A DNA stretch of 64,000 nucleotides. It comes from Mercenaria mercenaria (Eukaryota > Mollusca > Bivalvia > Venerida > Veneridae). The position numbers were made by a program, and so were the translations under genes. The notes under the pieces are model-generated. The model was not told the DNA's origin and searched no databases. It saw nothing but the letters and a program-made list of their open reading frames with translations. Within the stretch, counting starts at the first letter, position 1. Every line of letters begins with the position of its first letter. The stretch lies in NCBI RefSeq assembly GCF_021730395.1, contig NC_069373.1:14340001-14404000 (forward strand), written 5' to 3'. Shown one piece after another: positions 26,224 through 36,956 of this stretch.

Positions 26224-27246
26224 AACAAGAGCACCGCCTTGCGGGTGCTGACGCTCATCTGATTTTTTTTGTATAATAGAAATATTGCCCTACCCATGAT
26301 TTTCTAAGTCTAAAAAGGGCCATCACTCTTGCAAAAAGCAGGATACAGTTATGTTTCTTGATGTACAGTGTCCACTTATGATGGTGAAAAACTGTTGCAA
26401 GTTTTAAAGCAATAGCTTTGATTGTTTATGAGAAAAGTTGACTTAAACATAATATTCAACCAAGAAAATGATTTTTCTAAGTCCAAAAGGGGCAATAATT
26501 ATTGCAAAAAGCAGGATGGAGTTATGTTGCTTGCTGTACAGGGTCAGCTTATGATGGTGAACAAGAGTTGCAAGTTTTAAAGCAATAGCTTTGATAGTTT
26601 AAGAGAAAAAGTTGACCTAAACATAAAACTTAACCAAGAAATCTGATATTTTCTAAGTCCAAAAGGGGCCATAAATCTTGCAAAAAGCAGGATGGAGTTA
26701 TGTTTCTTGCTGTACAGGGTCAGCTTATGATGGTGAACAAGTGTTGCAAGTTTTAAAGGAATAGCTTTGATAGTTTAGGATAAAAGCTGACCTAAACATA
26801 AAACTTAACCAAGAAAACTGATTTTCTAAGTCCAAAAGGGGCAATAATTCTTGCAAAAAGCAAGATGGAGTTATGTTTCTTGATGTACAGGGTCTGCTTA
26901 TGATGATTAACAAGTATTCCAAGTTTCAAAGCAAAAGCTTTGATAGTTTAGGAGAAAAGTTGACCTAAACATAAAACTTAACCAAGAAATCTGATATTTT
27001 CTAAGTACAAAAGGGGCCATAAATCTTGCAAAAAGCAAGATGGAGTTATGTTTCTTGCTATACAGGGTCAGCTTATGATGGTAAACAAGTATTCCAAGTT
27101 TCAAAGCAATAGCTTTGATAGTTTAGGAGAAAAGCTGACCTAAACATAAAACTTAACCAGGCAACGCCGACGCAGACGCTGACAACCGCTCAAGTGATGA
27201 CAATAACTCATCATTTTTTTTCTCAAAAAATCAGATGAGCTAAAAA
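26224..27246 (+). mobile_element. HINE-C element, 174-bp core repeats (copy 1)
   Basis: Starts AACAAGAGCACCGCCTTGCG, a hairpin with the following GGTGCT, then GCTCATCTGATTTTTTT. It ends with AAAAAATCAGATGAGCTAAA after a GACGCAGACGCTGACAACC tract. Five units of about 174 bp contain AAAAAGCAGGATGGAGTTAT and AGCAATAGCTTTGATAGTTT. Nearly identical to copy 2 at 28365. Confidence 0.8.
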
Positions 27247-27574
27247 TGATACCTGAATACTAAAATATGAAAATTGTTAGTATTTCAAATCTTTTTGAAT
27301 TTTGAAAATCCATAAATGAGCAAAAAAGTTACCAAAAATTTTGATCCCATATGCAAACGGTGTAAAAAACATTTGTTTTGTCCACTACCAGATAAAAAGA
27401 TGTTAGTGAGTGACGTCACGGCAATCTCTCCTATAGGTTTAAATGCCGATTATCTCATGAATTGGCCATAAATTCAAATAAAACTTACATACATGTATCG
27501 AAAGGGGGTTAAATTCCTCACTGATTTATGTAAATATCAAATGATATCCAACATTACAAATTTTCTGGCTTCAA

Positions 27575-27640
27575 AGTTTTGATGTTTAGATTGCCCGTCA
27601 CAAATATAAAACAATCTGAACGTTGAATTATTTTGACTAG
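27575..27640 (-). repeat. hairpin relative of the small insert, second
   Basis: The minus strand reads TAGTCAAAATAATTCAACGT, then an AGATTG ... CAATCT hairpin around TTTTATATTTGTGACGGG. The loop is the same as in the other three relatives, and the stem is again paired. Confidence 0.5.
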
Positions 27641-27655
27641 TACAGGACCGCTAGC

Positions 27656-27735
27656 AAGACATTTCGACCCCAAGACATTTCAACCCCAAGAGACAATTCG
27701 ACCCAAAGACATTTCAACCCCAACTACTTAGACAT
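27656..27735. repeat. short-repeat terminus (GACATTTCGACCCC), left
   Basis: Four or five tandem units of roughly 16-20 bp (AGACATTTCGACCCCA, AGACATTTCAACCCCA). The same array occurs inverted at 35675-35790. ACAGGACC lies just outside both arrays (27642-27649 and 35794-35801). Confidence 0.7.
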
Positions 27736-27739
27736 TTTG

Positions 27740-28364
27740 ACCCCCTTCTATTATATGTATAGTAGGTTAAATGATGTTAGTTTATTTGAAAAATGGTGTA
27801 TCCATTTAACCCTTTTAGAGATATTAACTATAAAGAATACTATAATGTATAACATGCAATAGAATGACGAAAACGTGATTGTGTTGATCTTTTCTTTTTA
27901 AATGTAATTAATATAGGTTTGGATATTTTTTTTAATATTAGGATAATTGAGTTAATTAAAACTGCTTAATTACTAAGTATGCCTTTTAGATCTTTGGATT
28001 AGATCCTAGGAATTCCACTGCAGAAATAACAGATTATTTTGACAGGAAATAAGATGTTGTCAAGTTCTATTTTATATAATGAATAGATAAAGTATTTGTC
28101 CCTCTGTTTGTCTTCTTGTCTCTATAAAATCAGAAATGAAATAAAGGTTAACCTTTGTTTCAATATCAGTAAGATTTAACCAAAGGGAAATAATACATTA
28201 AAATGGTACAACAAATATAAGTACCATCAAAATATTGTTTCTCAGGTGTGTGCATTACTTCTATATCCTAACTGAAAGTTCTAACGCCCCTCAACATTTT
28301 TGGCAATCATTTTATTCGTGTAACTCTTTTCATTTTTACAAAGCATCAAATGATCAGCAAAAAT
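27740..28364. other. BRK1 intron 1, no recognised element
   Basis: AT-rich intronic DNA between the short-repeat terminus and HINE-C copy 2. Nothing recognised. Confidence 0.5.
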
Positions 28365-29402
28365 AACAAGAGCACCGCCTTGCGGGTGCTGACGCTCATC
28401 TGATTTTTTTTGTATAATAGAAATGTTGTTCTACCCATGATTTTCAAAGTCTAAAAAGGGCTATCATTCTTGCAAAAAGCAGGATAGAGTTATGTTTCTT
28501 GATGTACAGTGTCCACTTATGATGGTGAAAAACTGTTGCAAGTTTTAAAGCAATAGCTTTGATAGTTTATGAGAAAAGTTGACTTAAACATAATATTCAA
28601 CCAAGAAAATGATTTTTCTAAGTCCAAAAGGGGCAATAATTATTGCAAAAAGCAGGATGGAGTTATGTTGCTTGCTGTACAGGGTCAGCTTATGATGGTG
28701 AACAAGAGTTGCAAGTTTTAAAGCAATAGCTTTGATAGTTTAAGAGAAAAAGTTGACCTAAACATAAAACTTAACCAAGAAATCTGATATTTTCTACATT
28801 TTTTGTAAGTCCAAAAGGGGCCATAAATCTTGCAAAAAGCAGGATGGAGTTATGTTTCTTGCTGTACAGGGTCAACTTATGATGGTGAACAAGTGTTGCA
28901 AGTTTTAAAGCAATAGCTTTGATAGTTTAGGATAAAAGCTGACCTAAACATAAAACTTAACCAAGAAAACTGATTTTGTAAGTCCAAAAGGGGCAATAAT
29001 TCTTGCAAAAAGCAAGATGGAGTTATGTTTCTTGATGTACAGGGTCTGCTTATGATGGTGAACAAGTATTCCAAGTTTCAAAGCAAAAGCTTTGATAGTT
29101 TAGGAGGAAAGTTGACCTAAACATAAAACTTAACCAAGAAATCTGATATTTTCTAAGTACAAAAGGGGCCATAAATCTTGCAAAAAGCAAGATGGAGTTA
29201 TGTTTCTTGCTATACAGGGTCAGCTTATGATGGTGAACAAGTATTCCAAGTTTCAAAGCAATAGCTTTGATAGTTTAGGAGAAAAGCTGACCTAAACATA
29301 AAACTTAACCAGGCAACGCCGACGCAGACGCCGACGCCGACAACCGCTCAAGTGATGACAATAACTCATCATTTTTTTTCAAAAAATCAGATGAGCTAAA
29401 AA
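28365..29402 (+). mobile_element. HINE-C element (copy 2)
   Basis: Same ends, unit order and GACGCAGACGCCGACGCCGA tract as copy 1. It differs mainly by substitutions and an 11-bp insertion near 28797. The high similarity including unit order shows recent movement or local duplication; flanking DNA does not match, which favours transposition. Confidence 0.8.
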
Positions 29403-29715
29403 TGGATGCATCTGGAATATATTTAGCATACTGAAATTTAAATATGAGCGACAAAAATACATAAGCACTAAGTTTCGTCTATAAAAGATAAAGTGATACT
29501 TATTTAGCGTAGTGGCATGTGCAGTCACAATGACATTGTTGGTCAAAGTTAAAACATTTATACAAAGCTCCAGTCCATTGAAATTTAATTCAATCAGTAA
29601 CATAATCAGATTACTTCACCAATCAAACTATTGCACCTTTTTACAACCCTTTTACTAATAATTTATTGATTGTCATTATGATAATTAGGTTTATAATATT
29701 ATATTAGGAACCATT
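29403..29715. other. BRK1 intron 1, no recognised element
   Basis: AT-rich spacer between HINE-C copy 2 and the HINE-B palindrome. Nothing recognised. Confidence 0.5.
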
Positions 29716-30825
29716 ATAACAAGAGCTGTCCGTAAGACAGCCAAGCTCGACTATTCGAAACATTGACCCAGATGCAGGAAAATATTACCCAAAAAAGTTA
29801 AATATCAAGTTTTAAGTTCAAAAGGAGGAATAATTTGACCAAAATGCATATCAGTTATGGGACTTGCTGCTATCAACTAGTTTTATAACCCCAAAGGCAC
29901 ATGAGAAGTTTCAATTCAATATCTGCATTAGTTTTGGAGACAGAAACTTGCATGTAAAACTTTAACCAGAATTTTCAAAGTCCAAAAGGGGGCATAATTT
30001 GCCCAAAATACATGCCAGAGTTATGGAACTTGATCCAGTGAGGTTAGTAATTGATCTAGAAAAAGAAAAAATAAGTTTCAAATCTATATGCCTTTTAGTA
30101 ATGGCTGTATGTACTTGCATGCAAAACTTTAACCAGAATTTGCTAAGTCCAAAAGGGGGCATAATTTGGCCAAAATCAAAGTCAGAGTTATGGGACTTGC
30201 TGCTATCAACTAGTTTTATAACCCCGAAGACACATGTGAAGTTTCAAATCAATATCTTCATTAGTTTTGGAGATAATAACTTGCATGTATAACTTTAACC
30301 AAAATTTTCTAAGTCTAAAAGGGGGCATAATTTGCTCAAAATACATGTCAGAGTTATGGGTCTTGACCCAGTGAGGTTGGTAATTGATCTAGAAAAAGAA
30401 AAAATAAGTTTCAAATCTATATGCCTTTTAGAAATAGTTGTATGTACTTGCACTCAAAACTTTAACCAGAATTTTCTAAGTCCAAAGGGGGGCATAATTT
30501 GGCCAAAATGAAAGTCAGAGTTATGGGAACTTGACCATACTGTGTATACCCTAGCCATGTGAGTCAAAGAATACTGCATAGTTTTCGAATGTACTTGTAT
30601 GTTAAAATTAACCATTTTGTTAAGTTCTAATGCATATTATTCTCAAAATAATGCAGTTATGGATTGAACCACAGGTTTCGGTATTATAAAAAGATGAAGC
30701 AAAGTTCCAAATCTATATTGCCTCATTATGCCCCTTTGGACTTAGCAAAATCTGTTAAAGTTTGGTGAGTACTACGCCATTGTCTAAGAATAGCTTTGAC
30801 TATTTTTATTCGAGCTAATAAACAA
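29716..30825 (+). mobile_element. HINE-B element, left arm of palindrome
   Basis: Begins ATAACAAGAGCTGTCCGTAA (hairpin AGCTGTC/GACAGC), then CCAAGCTCGACTATTCG. Core units of about 167-174 bp contain AGAGTTATGG and AAGTCCAAAAGGGGGC. It ends near TTTTTATTCGAGCTAATAAA. From 29716 to about 30526 it is inverted and nearly identical to 31280-32090. Beyond that its tail (30527-30825) differs from its partner. Confidence 0.8.
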
Positions 30826-30956
30826 CCTTTTACCGTTATGAGAGTAAATGCATATTGAACAAATGTAGTCGTGTAATTTTAAATATTATCAAGTTATCGC
30901 AAATTACAACATTGACCAATTATAACAGTGTCTGTGGGTGTAGATACAATGGATCG

Positions 30957-32090
30957 TTTTTAGCGTCACTATTCGAAGATATTCTGCATATTACTTCACC
31001 CTGGCGTAGGCGTCACACCTCGGTTAAGTTTTTGCATGCAAGTACATACAGCCATCAATGAAAGGCATATAGCTTTGAAACTTATTTCTTCTTTTTCTAG
31101 GTCAATTACCAACCTCTCTGGGTCAAGTCCCATAACTCTGACATGTATTTTGAGCAAATTATGCCCCCTTTTGGTTAAAGTTTTACATGCAAGTTACTAT
31201 CTCCAAAACTAATGCAGATATTGATTTGAAACTTCACATGTGTCTTCGGGGTTATAAAACTAGTTGATAGCAGCAAGTCCCATAACTCTGACTTTCATTT
31301 TGGCCAAATTATGCCCCCCTTTGGACTTAGAAAATTCTGGTTAAAGTTTTGCGTGCAAGTACATACAACTATTTCTAAAAGGCATATAGATTTGAAACTT
31401 ATTTTTTCTTTTTCTAGATCAATTACCAACCTCACTGGGTCAAGACCCATAACTCTGACATGTATTTTGAGCAAATTATGCCCCCTTTTAGACTTAGAAA
31501 ATTTTGGTTAAAGTTATACATGCAAGTTATTATCTCCAAAACTAATGAAGATATTGATTTGAAACTTCACATGTGTCTTCGGGGTTATAAAACTAGTTGA
31601 TAGCAGCAAGTCCCATAACTCTGACTTTCATTTTGGCCAAATTATGCCCCCTTTTGGACTTAGCAAATTCTGGTTAAAGTTTTGCATGCAAGTACATACA
31701 GCCATTACTAAAAGGCATATAGATTTGAAACTTATTTTTTCTTTTTCTAGATCAATTACTAACCTCACTGGATCAAGTCCCATAACTCTGGCATGTATTT
31801 TGGGCAAATTATGCCCCCTTTTGGACTTTGAAAATTCTGGTTAAAGTTTTACATGCAAGTTTCTGTCTCCAAAACTAATGCAGATATTGAATTGAAACTT
31901 CTCATGTGCCTTTGGGGTTATAAAACTAGTTGATAGCAGCAAGTCCCATAACTGATATGCATTTTGGTCAAATTATTCCTCCTTTTGAACTTAAAACTTG
32001 ATATTTAACTTTTTTGGGTAATATTTTCCTGCATCTGGGTCAATATTTCGAATATTCGAGCTTGGCTGTCTTACGGACAGCTCTTGTTAT
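30957..32090 (-). mobile_element. HINE-B element, right arm of palindrome
   Basis: Minus-strand copy starting at 32090 with ATAACAAGAGCTGTCCGTAA and ending near TCGAATAGTGACGCTAAAAA at about 30957, after a TGACGCCTACGCCAGGG tract. It holds one more intact core unit than its partner beyond the shared arm. Hairpin ends point outward, so the two elements lie tail to tail. Confidence 0.8.
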
Positions 32091-32548
32091 TTAATGTCAT
32101 TATGCCATTAAATTCATATTTCGACGATTGTATGTGTTTTTTATTAATATTTTGGTATTTAGTTAAACAAGAAATAGTAACGTTATTCATTTATCTGCCT
32201 TTTCCTGACTGTCCTAATGAATGCACTTTGATGTCGGAAGATTAAGTCTTTAACAAGAATCGTGTCATTGATTAATTAATGAGGTGTTAAAGGATTAACT
32301 ATGCTATGTTTCAAACCACTAACACCTAATCAACCAGGTGTAAACATTTCTGTTGATTGTTAAGTTGAATAAATCATATTTTAGATTAAATCCATAGTTA
32401 CGAGTATTTAATTGTGTAAAATACTAAAAAACTACACACACAAACAAACAATTTACAAACAATATATTCTTTTAACATTTTATATACATACAGATATTAA
32501 AGTATTAATACTAAATGGTCTAACTCAGCAACAACATTTCCTTTAGTA
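32091..32548. other. BRK1 intron 1, no recognised element
   Basis: AT-rich spacer between the palindrome and HINE-A copy 3. Nothing recognised. Confidence 0.5.
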
Positions 32549-34227
32549 AACAAGAGGGCCATGAAGGCCCTGTATCGCTCACCTGACCTGTTGACCTAAA
32601 GACCATCAAGATTAACATTCTGACCAAGTTTCATTAAGATATGGTCATAAATGTGGCCTATAAAGTGTTAAATAGCTACTCTTTTGATTTGATCCTGTGA
32701 CCTAGTTTTTGACCCCACATGACCAAGATTCGAACTTGATCTAAAGATTACCAAGATTAACATTCTGACTAAGTTTCATGAAGATACAGTCATAAATGTG
32801 ACCTCTAGAGTGTTAAGAAGCTTTTCCTTTGAAAGACCTAGTGACCTAGTTTTTGACCCCACCTGACCCAGATTTGAACCTGACCTATAGATAATCAAGC
32901 TTAACGTTTTGACCAAGTTTCATTAAGATATGGTCATCAATGTGGCCTCTACAGTGTAAACTAGCTTTTCCTTTGTTCTGACCCTGTGACCTAGTTTTTG
33001 ATCCCACATGACCCAGATTCGAAACTGACCTAAAGATCATCAAGATTAACATTCTGACTAAGTTTCATGAAGATATAGTAATAAATGTGGCCTCTTAGAG
33101 TGTTGACAAACTTTTCCTTTGAAATGACCTACAAAAAATGTAGTGACCTAGTTTTTGAACCCATCTGACCCAGACTTGAATCTGACCTGTAGATAATCAA
33201 GATTAACATTCTGACTAAGTTTCATGAAGATACAGTCATAAATGTGGCCTCTACAGTGTTAACAAGTTTTTCCTTTGATTTGACCTGGTGACCTAGTTTT
33301 TGACCCGGATGACCCAATATCAAACTCGTCCAAGACTTTACTGACAGTAACATTCTGACCAAGTTTTATTAAGATTGGGCCAAAATTGTGACCTCTAGAG
33401 TGTTAACAAGCTTTTCCTTCAATTTGACCTGGTGACCTACTTTCTGACCCCAGATGACCCAATATCGAATTCATCCAAGATTTTATTGAGGGTAACATTC
33501 TGACCAAGTTTCATTAAGATTGGGCCAAATATGTGACCTCTAGAGTGTTAACAAGCTTTTCCTTTGATCTGACCTGGTGACCTAGTTTTTGACACAAGAT
33601 GACCCAATATCAAACTCGTCCAAGATTTTATTGAGGGTAACATTCTGACCAAGTTTCATTAAGATTGGGCCAAAATTGTGAACTCTCAAGTGTTAACAAG
33701 CTTTTTCTTTGATTTGACCTGGTGACCTAGTTTCTGATCCCAGATGACCCAATATCGAAATCATCTAAGATTTTATTGAGGGTAACATTCTGACCAAGTT
33801 TCATTAAGATTGGGCCAAAACTGTGACCTCTAGAGTGTTAACAAGCTTTTCCTTTGATTTGACCTGGTGACCTAGTTTTGGACCCGAGATGACCCAATAT
33901 CGAACTCGTCCAAGATTTTATTGAGGGTAACATTCTGACCAAGTTTCATTAAGATTGGACCAAAATTGTGACCTCTAGAATGTTAGCAAGCTTTTCCTTT
34001 GATTTGACCTGGTGACCTAGTTTTTGATCCAAGATGACCCAATATAGAACTCGTCCAAGATTTTATTGAGGGTAACATTCTGACCAAGTTTCATTAAGAT
34101 AAGGCCAAAATTATGACCTCTAGAGTGTTAACAGTCAAATTGTGGACGCCGCTGCCACCGCCACCGGACACAGGGCAATCACAAAAGCTCACCTTGATCA
34201 CTTTGTGCCCAGGTGAGCTAAAAAAAA
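32549..34227 (+). mobile_element. HINE-A element, about 145-bp core repeats (copy 3)
   Basis: Complete copy: hairpin start ACAAGAGGGCCATGAAGGCC, GCTCACCTGACC, about eleven core units (TTCATTAAGATTGGGCCAAA, CCTCTAGAGTGTTAACAAGC), a CGCCGCTGCCACCGCCACC tract, and the end CCAGGTGAGCTAAAAAAA. It lies in BRK1 intron 1, antisense to the gene. Confidence 0.85.
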
Positions 34228-34269
34228 GATCTCATAATCATTATACCTGATCAAAAAGATCATATTAAA

Positions 34270-35054
34270 GAAGTGGCTATTCTTACGGTCCCGTAGAAAT
34301 AACCTCACAGGCTATTCTTACGGCTCTCCCATAAGAATAGTGAAAAGCCCGCAGGTGTCTATTGCTATGGCTCTCCCGTATGAATTATGAAAAGTCTGCA
34401 GGTGGTTATTGATTTCCCCTATTATAACACATTTTTGTTACATTATATTGCTTCCATTTGTTACATAAACAATTTTAAAACAACAAATTTATTGTAAGTG
34501 TAAAATATTTATTTCACTGAAATTTGTCTTCTAAACAAATCGGAAAACGCTTGTTGGTTGTACAGCTGTAGATGTAAATACATACGTTATTGATATTCAT
34601 TATTGAAACACTTAAAATATTGACTAAGTGTTTTCAAGTAAACCAGTTAGAGAATTATTGATCTATGTTTCGTGTATATACATGCAAAATTTTCACAACA
34701 GTACAAATCTCTTACCACTATAAACATGTTTATCACACATCAGCTTGACATAACAAGATTCAAGATAATTTATTTAGGCAAAAAACATACAATATGTTCA
34801 TTGCCCAACATGAAATATAACACTGTAATATGACAATCAACCCTGACATTTTATTTGTAAAACAATGACCAAATGTGGTGTCATTTCTGAAATCGTTTGA
34901 AAATATATAACAGTTGAATGACTTCAGTACAATGTATTGTAATACAGAACTGCCGTACGAATAGACATCTGCGGGCTTTTCACTATTCTTATGGGAGAGC
35001 CGTAAGAATAGCCTGCAAGGCTATTCCTACGGGACCGTAAGAATAGTCACTTCC
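34270..35054. mobile_element. Mutator-like MITE with 10-bp TSD
   Basis: 785 bp with terminal inverted repeats of about 90 bp. The left end starts GAAGTGGCTATTCTTACGG; the right end inverted is GGAAGTGACTATTCTTACGG. The direct duplication TCATATTAAA lies at 34260-34269 and 35055-35064. Inside the ends the motif CTATTCTTACGGCTCTCC is repeated. The roughly 600-bp centre is AT-rich and non-coding. A 10-bp TSD with long inverted ends fits the Mutator superfamily. Confidence 0.85.
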
Positions 35055-35064
35055 TCATATTAAA

Positions 35065-35670
35065 TTGTCCCCAGAAACAAAGTCAAAGTACATGTAATAG
35101 CGAGCTCGAAGAGGAGGCCCGATGGGCCTGCTCGAGAATCGAGCTTTACGGTAACGCAAGTATACTTTCACACACTTGGTGATGGATTTGAAAAGTTTCG
35201 TTGGAAGTTTTAAAAAAGTGCACCCTAGCGAACTGGTGCTCACAGGAAGTACTTCTTTCCAGAGTGAATATATAACTTCATTCAATTGCTAAAAATTATT
35301 CATCACTTAACAATAATGAAAAAATGATTTCCAGTTGTTTGAAAAAAATATTGTTTTCATTTAAAAGATCAAGCATCAGCCAAAAAATGGAAAAAATGTC
35401 AAAATAAGCAAAAAGAAATGGGAACGCGGTAATGACGTCACCGTGACACCGGCTTCCTTAAATTTTGCAACGTATGATATTCACTGTTATAGGTATGGTG
35501 ACACTAAATGTAGACTTTTTCAGTGAATAGGTTCTCCTGAATTCTTGTGACTAGTGAATAGTTTCTTTGTGACAAATAAATGATGCATAATTTTAGATAA
35601 ATCCGATTTCTTTGAGCTCACTTTGAGGCTTTGCCTTATTTCATATTATTGGATCAAAACATAAAAAAAA
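35065..35670. other. BRK1 intron 1, no recognised element
   Basis: No element ends found. A short GC-rich stretch near 35095-35150 has GAGGCCCGATGGGCCTG, a small hairpin, and AATGACGTCACCGTGACACC lies near 35430. Confidence 0.45.
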
Positions 35671-35674
35671 TATT

Positions 35675-35793
35675 TCTGAGGGGTCTAAATGTCTTGAGGT
35701 TGAAATGTCTTTGGGGTCGAAATGTCCAAGGAAATTCAATTTTGTGGTCGAAATATCTTAGGGTTGAAATGTCTTGGGGTCGAAATGTCATTC
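35675..35793. repeat. short-repeat terminus (GACATTTCGACCCC), right, inverted
   Basis: Inverted counterpart of 27656-27735: TTGGGGTCGAAATGTC and TTGAGGTTGAAATGTC units in tandem. Bordered on the outside by ACAGGACC. Confidence 0.7.
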
Positions 35794-35800
35794 ACAGGAC

Positions 35801-36404
35801 CAATACTGGTACTGGTGATAAACCCGGACAGATGATAAAGTCGAACACCTTGGAAATATTCGATTGCAATCGGTTATTTATAAAATTGAACACACCATCT
35901 AATAGTTTCCACTTACAGCACCAACTGGTGTAAACAAAAACAAAATTGGTAAATATTCTGTATAAATAAATGACTTTGTAAATTTTGTATAAAAAATATT
36001 TATCCAAAATTACTGGGGAAGAGGGTGTTTTTTTGCGCATGCTCACTGTCGAAACATGAAGGCCTGACATTTGTTAACTTTTCATTACTTGATCAGGAAT
36101 GACTGTTGCAGCTTTTTGGGGAAAGTTTCAATATAATAATACCAAGGAAATTTTGTAAATGACAAAGGGTTCGAATTTATCATCAGTCAACGTTCATAAA
36201 GTCCCCTTTTTACATACCCCTTTCAGGCCCTCAATTCGTGTGAGTTTGCTTACTAAATATAAATTTGAATTTATGTAAAGTTTTCAGCAAAGGTTAAGCT
36301 TTATTTTGATACCGACCATTGATTTCAATTTGCAAAAATAAAAAAGTTACAGGTAAAAACCTCATTTTCTGTTCGGGTTTATCATCAGTACCAGTACTGG
36401 CAAT
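35801..36404. mobile_element. possible inverted-end element next to BRK1 exon 1
   Basis: AATACTGGTACTGGTGATAA followed by ACCCGGACAG at 35802-35830 is repeated inverted at about 36369-36404 (CTGTTCGGGTTTATCATCAG, then TACCAGTACTGG). No clear TSD was found. If it is an element it ends only about 30 bp from the BRK1 exon 1 donor. Confidence 0.35.
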
Positions 36405-36433
36405 AGAAATTTTGACGATTTGAAATCCCTTAC

Positions 36434-36557
36434 CAAACGAGTTAAGGAAGTCGGCTATTTTCTTAATGCTACATGTTATGACTTCAATATACTCTCTGTT
36501 GGCCCAGTCTTGTTGAATGGGCTTTTGGATTGCATTTGGCTGTTGTCCTGCTGACAT
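36434..36557 (-). CDS. BRK1: BRK1 (BRICK1/HSPC300), coding exon 1
   Basis: BRK1 is the smallest subunit of the WAVE regulatory complex (SCAR/WAVE, ABI, NAP1, SRA1, BRK1), which controls Arp2/3-driven actin branching in the cytoplasm. The exon starts with ATG at 36557 and encodes [20 protein letters not shown] then [20 protein letters not shown] and F. Human BRK1 has [27 protein letters not shown] at the same place. The donor GTAAGG follows at 36433 in phase 1, and exon 2 at 24535 completes Asp. The three exons give 77 residues, against 75 in human. Only the N-terminal dozen residues differ freely, as is usual. A coding sequence of 234 nt over 19.8 kb is an extreme expansion, caused by repeats in both introns. 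Confidence 0.96.
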
Positions 36558-36572
36558 CTTGATATATTTTCA

Positions 36573-36611
36573 GCTTCCGGGTTTACATATTGTGAAATGC
36601 AAAATGATTGG
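36573..36611 (-). promoter_or_regulatory. BRK1 proximal promoter (ETS and CCAAT motifs)
   Basis: The minus strand has CCGGAAGC at 36580-36573, an ETS/GABP-type site 16 bp upstream of the ATG, and CCAAT at 36611-36607. No TATA box is seen in a position to act. This is the usual promoter type of housekeeping genes. Confidence 0.55.
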
Positions 36612-36956
36612 TGAGATTTCTAAACATTTATCCAATCAAATGCGATCTAATATATTTTTGGATAATTGTTTGTTTCATTAAAATAGATTGGACAGTGTTA
36701 TGGGTTTAATCCAATAATAAACGTCGTTACATAGTCGAATAAGTAAACAAGTTTATAGTAAAATAATAAATTATTTTGGTTTTTAAAGGTAATCAAACGT
36801 TCAACACAAGAGTATATCGTCAAATTTAAAGACAGCAGTTATACTGTAAAGTAAGATACTTTTAAAAACAAAATTTCGATTTTTAAATCTTCTGAAATGG
36901 GAATTGGAAACAACGTGCTAGTTTAACATCTGTTTTCGCGACGCAGTGAAAATTTG

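Noticed and set aside
29962-31844. Repeated frames MPPFGLSKFWLKFCMQVHTA in BRK1 intron 1
   Set aside because: They translate the HINE-B core units; recurrence reflects the tandem DNA, not a protein family.
35055-35285. 76-codon minus-strand frame near the Mutator-like MITE
   Set aside because: No homology recognised and it begins in repeat-adjacent DNA within the BRK1 intron.
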